This document shows positions 52,710 to 63,999 of a DNA stretch of 64,000 bases, one piece after another (position 1 is the stretch's first letter; the number at the start of each line of letters is the position of its first letter). Source of the DNA: Microvirga lupini (GTDB lineage: Bacteria; Pseudomonadota; Alphaproteobacteria; Rhizobiales; Beijerinckiaceae); the NCBI RefSeq assembly GCF_014191055.1, contig NZ_JACHWB010000004.1:1-64000 (forward strand), given 5' to 3'. The notes beneath the pieces were generated by a model. It had not been told where the DNA came from, did not search any database, and saw only the letters and a program-made list of their open reading frames with translations. A program made the translations under genes and the position numbers.

Positions 52710-53186
52710 ATGTCGAAGATCACCCCTTGCCTGTGGTTCGACGGGAAGGCCGAGGAAGCAGCGCGGTTCTATGTCTCGCTGCTGCCGGATTCCCGCATCG
52801 ATGCCGTGCTGCCCTACACGGTCGAAACCCCTGGCGGAAAACCGGGGAACATGATGCTGGTGGAGTTCACGCTCGCAGGCGAGAGCTACATGGCCCTGAA
52901 CGGCGGTCCCTATTTCCAGTTCACGCCGGCGATCTCGCTGTTCGTGAGCTGCGCCGATCAGGCCGAAGTCGACCGGCTCTGGAACGTGCTCCTGGACGGT
53001 GGCACGCCTCTGGAATGCGGCTGGGTTACGGACCGCTACGGCGTGTCCTGGCAGATCGTGCCGGCGGTGCTCAGCGCCATGATGAAGGATAAGGACGCCG
53101 CAAAGGTCCGCCGCGTCACGGAAGCGATGCTGCAGATGGTCAAGCTCGATGTCGACCAGCTTGAGAAAGCCTTCAACGGGGCCTGA
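52710..53186 (+). CDS. VOC-family protein, PhnB-like
   Basis: A 158-residue protein of the PhnB/3-demethylubiquinone-methyltransferase-like VOC group: ITPCLWFDGKAEEAARFYVSLLPDSRID start, FTPAISLFVSCADQAEVDRLW core, and WVTDRYGVSWQIVP. Substrate is unknown. Last gene of the cluster, convergent with the diguanylate cyclase gene, 13 bases between stops. Confidence 0.85.
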   Translation: MSKITPCLWFDGKAEEAARFYVSLLPDSRIDAVLPYTVETPGGKPGNMMLVEFTLAGESYMALNGGPYFQFTPAISLFVSCADQAEVDRLWNVLLDGGTPLECGWVTDRYGVSWQIVPAVLSAMMKDKDAAKVRRVTEAMLQMVKLDVDQLEKAFNGA

Positions 53187-53199
53187 AAGCAGCGTCCGA

Positions 53200-54921
53200 T
53201 CAGGCGACAGCACTGGCGAGCTGAATCTGCATCCCGTCGATGACCACGCGGTTGCGGCCTGCCGCCTTGGCCCGGTAGAGGGCCGAGTCCGCCCTCTCGA
53301 TCACCTCCTGAACGTCCTCGTCGCTGCGGCGGGCCATGGCGCCTCCGACGCTGACCGTGACCGCAATCCGGTGGTCCTGATGCTCGATGGTGAGCGCCTC
53401 AATGGCCCGGCGCAGGTTCTGGGCGACGGTGATGATTCCGCCCGCATCCACCTCGTGCACGAGAACCACGAATTCCTCGCCGCCGAACCGCGCCACCTTG
53501 TCGGAGGTGCGAAGGGCTTTGGTCAAAGCCGCTCCCACCGACCGGATCACCGCATCGCCGGCAGCATGGCCATAGGTGTCGTTGACGGTCTTGAAGAAGT
53601 CGATGTCGAGGATCAGCACGGCGAGAGGACGCTCATAGCGTCGGTAGAGGCTGAACGCGTCATCGGCGAGAAGACTGAAGCCCCGGCGGTTGAGCAGTCC
53701 TGAAAGGGCATCCGTTTCGGCCAGGTGGCGAAGGGTGGAGACGTCCTTCGCATGCCGGGAAGAGGTTTCGATCACCTGCTGCTCGGCAGCGCCGGCTCTG
53801 CGCAGGAGAGAGCGCAGGGCCGAGGAGAGCTGCACGATCTCCAGCGATCCCGTCACGCGCGGCAGCTGCGTGATGGCCGGGTCGCGGCCGATCCTGTTGG
53901 CGGCTTCGATGATGGTCTGCAGGGGGCGAACCACGCTCTTGCCGATGAACAGAGCGCAGACGAGCCCGATGGCCGCGATGGCACAGCCGAGCCCCATGAT
54001 CATCCAGACGATACCTCGTGTTGCCGCATAGGCGATGCTGTCCGGCTGCCGCGAGATGACGATCCAGCCGAGGCCCGGATAATCCCTGTAGCCCTCGGCG
54101 GCGGCAAAGCCCGTCAGCATGGACCCCGCGCCTGATCCGTCTTCGAAGGCACCAGCCTTCGCCTGGCGCATGGACAGCACCTGCTCCTCCGAGAAGGGCT
54201 TGCTGCCGATCTGTGGTCCCAGGAGCATCGTTCCATCAGTGGACAGGATCCAGATGGAGCGCCCCTCTCCATAAAACTGGCTGCCCAGGATGGACTGGCG
54301 TGTCTCGTCGGCCCATGTCCAGCTCAGATGGACACCGATGACGCCGATGACAAGGCCCGCATCGTCGTGAACCGGAGTGGCCACATCGACGAACCGGAAG
54401 GGTTCGTTGTTCGGCGCCGGGCCGAGCAGCTTTGCCAGGAGCTTCGCCTCGTGCACATCGCCTACAGCAGGCCCTTTCAGCCCGTCCTGAAACCAGGGCC
54501 GGGCTTGCACAGATTGACCCTCCAGCATGCCCTGCGTGGCTGCCTGCACCGTTCCGTCGGGCGTGGCATATCCGATCCAGGCATAATCCGGGTAGGAGGC
54601 CTGGATCCGCTCAAGCGTCTGGCGGATGCCCGCGGGATCTCCGGTCCAGATCGTCTTCAAAGCCGGCATCGCGGCGAGATTGCGGGCCTCCCGGTACCGC
54701 TCGAACATGCCACGGTTCAGGATGTTTGCGATCATGGCAGCTTGCTGCGCCTCGTTGGCCATGACGATGCCGCGAACGCGGCTCTGGGCAATATAGGCGG
54801 CGCCAGCCGCAACGATGCAGACGAGCCCGAAGCACAAAAAGCCGACCAGCAGGGTTACCTGCTGCCGGAGCGATCGATGGCGCATGGCCAGCATCGCGGC
54901 TGTCCGCCGAAGATGGATCAT
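53200..54921 (-). CDS. Membrane diguanylate cyclase with dCache-like sensor
   Basis: A 573-residue inner-membrane protein. One helix near 25-48, a periplasmic double-Cache-like sensor (about 50-300; ASYPDYAWIGYATPDGTVQAA, GPAVGDVHEAKLL), a second helix near 310-330, a HAMP-like segment and a C-terminal cyclase with GGEEF. An RTSD inhibitory site sits five residues before GGEEF, so product feedback is likely. It makes c-di-GMP in response to an external ligand. It has no EAL domain. Confidence 0.9.
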   Translation of the reverse strand: MIHLRRTAAMLAMRHRSLRQQVTLLVGFLCFGLVCIVAAGAAYIAQSRVRGIVMANEAQQAAMIANILNRGMFERYREARNLAAMPALKTIWTGDPAGIRQTLERIQASYPDYAWIGYATPDGTVQAATQGMLEGQSVQARPWFQDGLKGPAVGDVHEAKLLAKLLGPAPNNEPFRFVDVATPVHDDAGLVIGVIGVHLSWTWADETRQSILGSQFYGEGRSIWILSTDGTMLLGPQIGSKPFSEEQVLSMRQAKAGAFEDGSGAGSMLTGFAAAEGYRDYPGLGWIVISRQPDSIAYAATRGIVWMIMGLGCAIAAIGLVCALFIGKSVVRPLQTIIEAANRIGRDPAITQLPRVTGSLEIVQLSSALRSLLRRAGAAEQQVIETSSRHAKDVSTLRHLAETDALSGLLNRRGFSLLADDAFSLYRRYERPLAVLILDIDFFKTVNDTYGHAAGDAVIRSVGAALTKALRTSDKVARFGGEEFVVLVHEVDAGGIITVAQNLRRAIEALTIEHQDHRIAVTVSVGGAMARRSDEDVQEVIERADSALYRAKAAGRNRVVIDGMQIQLASAVA

Positions 54922-55059
54922 GGGCGTCGAGCCTTACCCTGTCCTGCCTTATCCCAGGACATCTTTCCGGCAGATCGGTTAAGAGAGTCCTTCCGCAGCG
55001 TCAATGTGCCTTGAAAATCAAAGCTGAATCTGTGTCGTGGCACTTGGCACGAAATGAAA

Positions 55060-55092
55060 AAAGGCGGAGCGGTGTTCGACCGCTCCGCCTTT
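55060..55092. terminator. Rho-independent terminator downstream of gyrB
   Basis: AAAGGCGGAGCGGT and ACCGCTCCGCCTTT make a 14-bp stem with a GTTCG loop, 27 bases past the gyrB stop. Confidence 0.9.
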
Positions 55093-55118
55093 CATAGGAT
55101 TGGTGGGTTGGTGTTGGA

Positions 55119-57605
<2,487 letters not shown>

Positions 57606-57743
57606 TCAGTTATTTAGGTGCGAATGGTTGAAATTTCACCCCCACGCGCATACGCGCGCGTGAAAACGGGCGGAAAAATCCACCAAAAACTGCCGAATCA
57701 GGGCCCTGAAGGGGTGGCTTGTTGCCTCAGGCTCAGGAGGGGC

Positions 57744-58358
57744 TCACCGTGACGCAACGGCCGCCGCAGCACCGGCCAGCATGGCGCCAGTGGTCCGGTT
57801 CAGGATGCGGATGGCCTTGGGTGTCGTGAAGAGCCGTCGGGCACGGGTAGCGAGCACGATATAGCCGGCAAAAACCATGCCCAGAACCGTCAGGGTCGCG
57901 GCAACAAGTTCCGCATAACCCAGCGCCGTGATCCGGGTGAGATCCAGAATGGTCGGCAGGAGCGCGAGATAGAACACGATGGTCTTCGGATTGCCCAGGG
58001 TCAGGGCAAGCCCGCCGAGCACGAGCTTGGCCGGGTGTTCCCCCCTGGTCTCCGCCGCCACGTCCCGGGCCACAGCCGGCGCCGACCAGATCTTGTAAGC
58101 GACATAGAGCAGATAGGCCGCGCCGACGTACTTAACGACCAGGAACACCCCATGGAAGGCTTGGGCGAGAGCCGCAAGGCCGAGGATCGCGAAAGTCAGC
58201 CAGACCACGTCGCCCAAAGCGACCCCGATGCTGAAGGCTACTCCCTCCTTCGGCCCGCGCCCCAGCACCCGCGCCACGATGGCGGCGATACCCGGCCCCG
58301 GCGAGGCCGCGGCGATGAAGAGGGCGGAGGAGAAGAGCAGAAGGCCTGCGAGGTCCAT
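57744..58358 (-). CDS. LysE-family exporter
   Basis: A 204-residue inner-membrane protein with about six helices: ALFIAAASPGPGIAAIVARVLGRG is the family signature (SPGP), and GGLALTLGNPKTIVFYLALLP marks the second half. LysE/RhtB-type proteins export amino acids. Start chosen at the conserved MDLAGLLLF; the Shine-Dalgarno is weak. It lies between gyrB and recF. Confidence 0.87.
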   Translation of the reverse strand: MDLAGLLLFSSALFIAAASPGPGIAAIVARVLGRGPKEGVAFSIGVALGDVVWLTFAILGLAALAQAFHGVFLVVKYVGAAYLLYVAYKIWSAPAVARDVAAETRGEHPAKLVLGGLALTLGNPKTIVFYLALLPTILDLTRITALGYAELVAATLTVLGMVFAGYIVLATRARRLFTTPKAIRILNRTTGAMLAGAAAAVASR

Positions 58359-58420
58359 GGGTCTCACCCGAAGACGGAAGCGTCGGTGCCGTCCAGCATA
58401 GAGCAATCGGGCCGGCGGTA

Positions 58421-59584
58421 CTATTCAGCTCTTGTGATGGGTTCGATCACGCCGGGAGAGACCTGCAGCACGTCGGCGCGGCCCTGGAGTTCGGCGAAGA
58501 GGCTCGGATCCGCTCCCGTCATCCAGACCTGTCCGCCGAGGGATTCGAGGGCCGCGAAAAGGCCGGCCCGGCGGCGCGGGTCGAGATGGGCCGCAACCTC
58601 GTCGAGGAGCACGAAGGGCGCGATTCCGCTCATGCTGGCCACCAGCCGCGCATGGGCGAGCACGAGGCCGATGAGGAGCGCCTTCTGCTCGCCGGTGGAG
58701 GCCGTGTTGGCCGGGATGTCCTTGGGGCCGTGCCGCACGAGCAGGTCGGAGGCCTGCGGCCCCACAAGGGTGCGTCCGGCGGCCCGATCGCGCGGCCGGT
58801 AATCCCGCAGGATCGCTCGGTAGCGGTCCTCGGCATCGACGGCGGGGAGCGTGGCCACCAGGGTGTCGAGATCGCCCTCCAGGCCCATCGTGGCGAAGGG
58901 AAAAGGGGAGTCCTCCTCACGGGTTTCCAGGATGAGGCTTGCCAGGCGCTCGACCGTCTCGCGGCGGGCGGCCGCGACCGCGATGGCGAGCTCCGCCACC
59001 TCGCGCTCCAATGCATCGAGCCAGAGGCGGTCGTCGGGGTTCTCCTCCAGCACGCGGTTGCGCGAGCGCAAGGCCCGCTCCAGCGCATTCACCCGCGTGC
59101 CATGCTCGGCATCGACGGCCAACACGAGCCGGTCGAGAAAGCGGCGCCGGTCGCCGGCCGGGCCGCGAAACAGGGCGTCGAGATCGGGGGTGAGCCAGAC
59201 GATGCGCAGGTACTCGGCAAAGGCCGTCGGCGAGGAGGCCGCCATGCCGTCGATGCGGCAGACCCGTGAGGCACGCGCGGCCTCGCCGGGCGGCTCCAAA
59301 CCCGTGCCGAGCCGGTGCTCGCCGTAAGGCGCATCGAGGGTGACGGACACGGCGAAGGAGCCCGGCCCCTCCTTGCGCGCCATCTCGGCGAGTTCAGCGC
59401 GCCTCAGGCCCCGTCCGGGCATGAAGAGCGAGATCGCCTCCAGCACATTGGTCTTGCCCGCCCCGTTCTCGCCCACCAGCGCCACCAGCGGACGCGAGAC
59501 GGAAAGATCCAGGCTCGCATAGGTGCGAAAATCCTGAAGGATCAGACGGGCGATTCGGGAAGCGGCGACAGGGGCGGAGGACAT
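58421..59584 (-). CDS. recF: DNA replication and repair protein RecF
   Basis: A 387-residue RecF. Walker A is VGENGAGKTNVLEAISL (about 36-52), Walker B is near FVLLDEVAAHLD, and the signature region is ASTGEQKALLIGLVLAHA. It loads RecA at single-strand gaps with RecO and RecR. Location near dnaN and gyrB is the classical origin arrangement, though here three unrelated genes separate recF from dnaN. Confidence 0.95.
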   Translation of the reverse strand: MSSAPVAASRIARLILQDFRTYASLDLSVSRPLVALVGENGAGKTNVLEAISLFMPGRGLRRAELAEMARKEGPGSFAVSVTLDAPYGEHRLGTGLEPPGEAARASRVCRIDGMAASSPTAFAEYLRIVWLTPDLDALFRGPAGDRRRFLDRLVLAVDAEHGTRVNALERALRSRNRVLEENPDDRLWLDALEREVAELAIAVAAARRETVERLASLILETREEDSPFPFATMGLEGDLDTLVATLPAVDAEDRYRAILRDYRPRDRAAGRTLVGPQASDLLVRHGPKDIPANTASTGEQKALLIGLVLAHARLVASMSGIAPFVLLDEVAAHLDPRRRAGLFAALESLGGQVWMTGADPSLFAELQGRADVLQVSPGVIEPITRAE

Positions 59585-59624
59585 GCGCCCCCTTCATTCA
59601 GGAGAGGGGGCGAAAGATCAAGCC

Positions 59625-61088
59625 TCAGAACATGGCGACGCCATAGTAACGCTTGATGATCGTTGCCACCGTGGCCAAGCCGCCGACAAGTCCGCAAGTG
59701 GTGAAGACCGATACCTTAAGACCTTCCGAAATGGGGAGCTTCGGTTTTGGGATCAGGAACACGAGGAACGGCAGAATAGGCAGGAAATAGCGTCCTTGAA
59801 CTCCTTCGATGGGGCCGCGTGAGCCCAGCGGATTCCAGATGAGGTAGAGACTCAAGAAGATCAGTGCGACCGACGAGGTGAAGCCGGCAAAAGTAATCCA
59901 GCGCAAAAGCGGTTGGAGAGAGATTCCGTCCATAAGCAGAATGGCAACGAATCCAAGCCCCAGGATGATGTAGGCGGCGCTGGGAAGAGGAGCATCCAAC
60001 CACCCGAGGACCCCAATAATCTGGGCCAGGTAGGAATCCAATAGCTCATAGAGTGTAGAAAAGGCGAGGTTTGGAATTTCGAGCGGATGGGTCAGAAGAA
60101 ATGCAAGCTGATCGGCAGGATTGGTGTGGATCAGAAGGCTGTGCTTCACGGCGCCGGCATTGCTGATCTTTGTCCAGATCAGTGGAACGCTAACCATCGC
60201 CATGCAAGCGATAACGTACTTCAGAATGAACCGACCACGCTGCGGCTCAATCCACCAGAGCATAGTGAGTGCAGCCAAAGCGACCATGAGATAAGGCAGC
60301 TTGGTTGCGGCAGTGAGCGCACCAAGAACCACAACACCAAGAAGGGTCGAGGGGCGGACTTTCGACTTCATGAGTGCTGTTAGGGTCAACGAGAACATCA
60401 GCAAGGATCCGGCAATGAGGATCCCGTCCGGCGAAACTGACGCAATCTGATGAAGGGTCATCGGCAGAGCGCCGATCAGAGCTAAAAAGTATTTTCCCGC
60501 TGCGGCAAGATGGATCGCCAAAGCGATGGCGATAAGGCAGATCGCTGCATTCAGCAGGCTTGCAAGCTGAAGCGACTGAACCAGGTTGAGATTCAATGCT
60601 CTGGCAACCTTGAGGCCGACGGCTTGTGGGAAGAAGACCGCGGGGAAATAGACGGAGGAGTTGAACCGCCTGAGCTTGTCCTTGCCTGTCCAGGCAAAGC
60701 CCTGAAAGACTGGCAGTGCTGTGTCCAAAGTTTCGAAGCGCCGCTTGTTGACCTGCGATCCAAGGAGGAACCAGGCCTCATCGACCATGCCTTTGGGATG
60801 AAGGCCTGGGACAGCTTCCTCGGTCAGAAAAACCCCCTTCGAGACCTGATAGGCCCGTGCCACGTGCGAGGTCTCATCTGGGTTGCCTAGAGGCTGCCGA
60901 AAGAAAATGAGGAACAGAACTGTCGGGACGCAGATCGCCAGATACAGCAGGGGCAGGAAACGAGGAAAGTAAGTGCTGCCTCTCACCATTCTGTTCAAGA
61001 TCCAATGGACCTGAAAGCCAAAGTTCCCGTTCCTGGGCAGGGGCGAGACAAATGCGGTGCTTTGGTCGCCTGACTTCACATTCGTCAT
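59625..61088 (-). CDS. DUF2142 polytopic membrane protein
   Basis: A 487-residue inner-membrane protein with about 11-12 helices. The first extracytoplasmic loop holds GNPDETSHVARAYQVS, the DUF2142 motif (NPDE and H) that parallels the acidic motif of GT-C glycosyltransferases. The long loop SVYFPAVFFPQAVG also fits. It probably transfers a sugar from a lipid carrier. Composition is noticeably less GC-rich than recF and dnaN. It lies 6 bases after the small EamA gene, forming an operon with it and the GT2 gene. Confidence 0.82.
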   Translation of the reverse strand: MTNVKSGDQSTAFVSPLPRNGNFGFQVHWILNRMVRGSTYFPRFLPLLYLAICVPTVLFLIFFRQPLGNPDETSHVARAYQVSKGVFLTEEAVPGLHPKGMVDEAWFLLGSQVNKRRFETLDTALPVFQGFAWTGKDKLRRFNSSVYFPAVFFPQAVGLKVARALNLNLVQSLQLASLLNAAICLIAIALAIHLAAAGKYFLALIGALPMTLHQIASVSPDGILIAGSLLMFSLTLTALMKSKVRPSTLLGVVVLGALTAATKLPYLMVALAALTMLWWIEPQRGRFILKYVIACMAMVSVPLIWTKISNAGAVKHSLLIHTNPADQLAFLLTHPLEIPNLAFSTLYELLDSYLAQIIGVLGWLDAPLPSAAYIILGLGFVAILLMDGISLQPLLRWITFAGFTSSVALIFLSLYLIWNPLGSRGPIEGVQGRYFLPILPFLVFLIPKPKLPISEGLKVSVFTTCGLVGGLATVATIIKRYYGVAMF

Positions 61089-61094
61089 TCTGGG

Positions 61095-61463
61095 CTACTT
61101 AATCGTGATGAGATAAATTCCGAGCGCAATCGATGCCAAGCCCGGGAGAAGAAGGCGCGGTAATTGCTCACCGAAGAACATGGCGCTGACGATCGGGATG
61201 AAGGCGAAGGCCAACGCGTTGAACATGAAGGCGACGGAGAGCGGGATGGTTCTCAATGCCGTGATCCACGCTACCGTCGAGACCATATAGAGCGAGAGCG
61301 CGCCCGCCACGGCGGCTAGCGGCACGACATTCTGTTGAACCCATTCAACGATCGTCTGACCGGCAGTGAAGGTGAAGCGTAGCGCGGAGTACTTGAAGAT
61401 CGATTGCCCGATGGCAATCACGATCACGGAAAACAGGGCTAGAGCATAAGCCGTGACGTTCAT
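61095..61463 (-). CDS. Small four-helix EamA/SMR-like protein
   Basis: A 122-residue four-helix membrane protein, similar in size and pattern to ArnE/ArnF-type flippase subunits: YALALFSVIVIAIGQSIFKYSA start, STVAWITALRTIPLSVAFMFNALAF late. It may flip a lipid-linked sugar made by the adjacent GT2 enzyme (inference). Its ATG overlaps the GT2 stop codon (ATGA). Confidence 0.8.
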   Translation of the reverse strand: MNVTAYALALFSVIVIAIGQSIFKYSALRFTFTAGQTIVEWVQQNVVPLAAVAGALSLYMVSTVAWITALRTIPLSVAFMFNALAFAFIPIVSAMFFGEQLPRLLLPGLASIALGIYLITIK

Positions 61464-62476
61464 GCCGCGGCGCCTTCGCGATGTCTCAATGCTTTCGTGG
61501 GCCGTTTGGATTTCTCGAGCCGAGGATGAAGAGCGGTGCTTGGGGCCGATTGGATGTCATAGTTGAGAAAAGCCAGCAAAAGCTGCGTACCGATGATGAT
61601 CGGCATGGCTGCCAGCATCACGGTTCCGGCGCTTGCAAACGTCTCGCTCCGCCAGTTCGCCAGCCCGAAGATCGTCCCGAACGCAAGCAGGGTGAGGCCC
61701 AGGAGGAGTTCGATGGACGCGACGCTGAAATCACGCAGGAAATACCTGTAGAAGATTCTCTTGATGAGGTTCTTCGCATGGCCCTTTGTGAAGCGCCAAA
61801 TCTCCTTGTGCGGCTGCATGCTGCTCTGCTCGTCGGCATAGTGCGCGTGCATGGGGATGTCTACGACCCTGGCCTCGATCACATTCAGACGGAACAGAAG
61901 GTCCGATTCGAAAAAATAGCGCTTGCTGATCTTCTCGACAGGCAGGAGGCTCATGAGGCTTGCGTGAATGGCGAAGAAGCCGTTCGTCGGGTCGAAGCTG
62001 TGCCAATAGCCGGTCGAGAACTTTGCCATGAAGGAGAGGCCGGCATTACCGATCAGTCGAGCTCGCGGCATGGTCATCACGCCTTCCGGTTCGAAGAACC
62101 TGTTGCCCTTGGCGAAATCGGCCTCGGACGACATGATGACGGCGGTAAAAGCAGGGATGAGATGCGGATCCATCTGCCCATCCCCGTCGATCTTGACGAT
62201 GATGTCCGCCCCATCCTCGGCCGCTTGGACCATGCCAGCGAGCGTCGCTCCACCCACGCCGAGGTTCGTTTCGTTGAAGATCACCTTGATCCGTGGGTCC
62301 TTGATCGTCTCACTCACGAATTGGCCCGTCTTCTCAGGGCAGCAATCATCAACGACATAGATGGAATCGATCTCCGGACCGATTTCATCGATCACGGATG
62401 CGATGTGCTTCTGGACGCGGAAGCAGGGAATGACCACCGCAATCTTCGTGTTACCGTGAAGCTTGCCTGAATACAT
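61460..62476 (-). CDS. Glycosyltransferase family 2, DPM/ArnC-like
   Basis: A 338-residue enzyme. The catalytic domain has VVIPCFRVQKHIASVI, the first acidic YVVDDCC, and VKIDGDGQMDPHLI with the DGDGQ motif of polyprenyl-phosphate sugar transferases. Two membrane helices follow (about 245-305), as in undecaprenyl-phosphate glycosyltransferases. It likely charges undecaprenyl phosphate with a sugar for the following flippase-like and DUF2142 proteins. The start is set at MYSGKL; the longer frame to 62581 is not supported. Confidence 0.87.
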   Translation of the reverse strand: MYSGKLHGNTKIAVVIPCFRVQKHIASVIDEIGPEIDSIYVVDDCCPEKTGQFVSETIKDPRIKVIFNETNLGVGGATLAGMVQAAEDGADIIVKIDGDGQMDPHLIPAFTAVIMSSEADFAKGNRFFEPEGVMTMPRARLIGNAGLSFMAKFSTGYWHSFDPTNGFFAIHASLMSLLPVEKISKRYFFESDLLFRLNVIEARVVDIPMHAHYADEQSSMQPHKEIWRFTKGHAKNLIKRIFYRYFLRDFSVASIELLLGLTLLAFGTIFGLANWRSETFASAGTVMLAAMPIIIGTQLLLAFLNYDIQSAPSTALHPRLEKSKRPTKALRHREGAAA

Positions 62477-62757
62477 CAACGATACTCTGTGAGAAGTATC
62501 ATCCGTGTAGCCAAAAATCAGACGGGCTACAACAAGATCCGAGCCCATGGGCTCCGAGCTGCGCCAAGGGAAAACGGGCATCCATGCCGACGAATCTTCC
62601 CGGAAGATGCCCCCTCAGAGGCCATGTCCATCCAGCCTTGAAACTTGGAGGAATGCCGGCCGCGATGCCGGGACAGATGCTTCCTTCTTGGATGAGAGCA
62701 TTGTTGGGTGTGGCCCGCTGGGTCCGCACGATGGTCTGGAGAGATGAATAAGGCCAG

Positions 62758-62785
62758 AAAAACGCCAGGATCAGAGACCCGGCGT
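62758..62785 (-). terminator. Rho-independent terminator of dnaN
   Basis: On the minus strand ACGCCGGG and CCTGGCGT form an 8-bp stem (one G-U) with an 8-base loop, followed by a T run. It lies about 95 bases past the dnaN stop. The 404-base gene-free stretch 62477-62880 otherwise contains one palindromic repeat and, next to the GT2 start, the presumed promoter of the glycosylation cassette. Confidence 0.75.
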
Positions 62786-62837
62786 CCTCTGGCCTGTTTC
62801 CTGCCTGTCAGGGGAGTGGCGTCAGATGGCGGCCTGA

Positions 62838-62873
62838 TGATCCCGGAGGGACGCCAAGCTTCGTCCGGGATCA
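62838..62873. repeat. Dispersed TGATCCCGGA palindrome downstream of dnaN
   Basis: TGATCCCGGA (62838-62847) and TCCGGGATCA (62864-62873) enclose 16 bases. Same arm core as the element at 28619-28647. Confidence 0.65.
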
Positions 62874-62880
62874 GGCGGCA

Positions 62881-63999
62881 TCACACCCGCATCGGCATCA
62901 GGACGTAGAGCGCGGCAGCGCCGTCGCGGTCCTGGATGATCGTCGGGGAACCGGGATCGGCGAGCTTGAACAGGGCGGTGTCGCCGTCGAGCTGGGCCGC
63001 GATGTCGAGGAGATAGCGGGCGTTGAAGCCAATATCGATCGACGCCGCGTCGTAATCGACCTCGAGCTCTTCCGTGGCGCTGCCCGAATCCGGGTTGTTG
63101 ACGGTGAGCGTCAGGCGACCGTCGCCGAGGGCCAGCTTCACGGCGCGGCCGCGCTCCGACGAGATCGTCGAGACACGGTCCACGGCCTTGGAGAAATCGG
63201 CGCGCTCGACCACGAGAACCTTGTCGTTCCCCGCCGGGATGACCCGCTGATAGTCGGGGAAAGTGCCGTCGATGAGCTTGGAGGTCAGCACCACGCCATC
63301 GAAGGTCAGCCGCACCTTGGCGGAGGACAGTTCGATGGTGATGTTTTCGGAGCCATCCTCCACGAGCTTGACGATCTCGGCCACGGCCTTGCGCGGGATG
63401 ATGACGCCGGGCATGCCCTCGGATCCGGTGGGAGCCGGGATCTCGACGCGGGCGAGGCGGTGGCCATCGGTGGCGACGGCCCGCATGACAATGGTGCCGC
63501 CCGCATCCAGTGTGTGGAGATAGATGCCGTTGAGGTAGTAGCGCGTCTCTTCTGTCGAGATCGCGAACTGCGTCTTCTCGATCAGGCGCTTGAGGTCGGA
63601 GGCGGGAAGGGTGAAGCGATGCGGCAGATCGCCGGCAGCCAGATCTGGGAAGTCGCTCTCGGGCAGGGCCTGCAGCATGAAGCGCGAGCGGCCGGAGCGG
63701 ATCTGCATCTGGCCCATGTCCGGGCTCATTTCGAGGGAGACCTGCGCGCCGTCCGGCAGTTTGCGCACGATGTCGTAGATCATGTAGGCCGGCACGGTGG
63801 TGGACCCTGCCTCCGTGATGTCGGCCGGGATCGTCTCGGTCACCTCGATATCGAGATCCGTGGCCTTCAGGCGCAGGGAGCCCTCTCCGGCCCGCAGCAG
63901 CACGTTGGAGAGGATCGGAATGGTATTGCGACGCTCGACGACGCGGTGCACGTGCCCCAGCGCCTTCAGCAGAGCGGCGCGCTCAACGGTAACTCTCAT
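62881..63999 (-). CDS. dnaN: DNA polymerase III beta subunit (sliding clamp)
   Basis: A complete 372-residue beta clamp beginning one base from the window edge. The family pattern is clear: MRVTVERAALLKALGHVHRVVERRNTIPILSNV start, three repeated clamp domains with the middle RYYLNGIYLH segment, and the C-terminal ALYVLMPMRV that forms the partner-binding pocket. It tethers DNA polymerase to DNA as a dimer ring. dnaA is expected just beyond the window edge. A terminator follows at 62758. Confidence 0.97.
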   Translation of the reverse strand: MRVTVERAALLKALGHVHRVVERRNTIPILSNVLLRAGEGSLRLKATDLDIEVTETIPADITEAGSTTVPAYMIYDIVRKLPDGAQVSLEMSPDMGQMQIRSGRSRFMLQALPESDFPDLAAGDLPHRFTLPASDLKRLIEKTQFAISTEETRYYLNGIYLHTLDAGGTIVMRAVATDGHRLARVEIPAPTGSEGMPGVIIPRKAVAEIVKLVEDGSENITIELSSAKVRLTFDGVVLTSKLIDGTFPDYQRVIPAGNDKVLVVERADFSKAVDRVSTISSERGRAVKLALGDGRLTLTVNNPDSGSATEELEVDYDAASIDIGFNARYLLDIAAQLDGDTALFKLADPGSPTIIQDRDGAAALYVLMPMRV

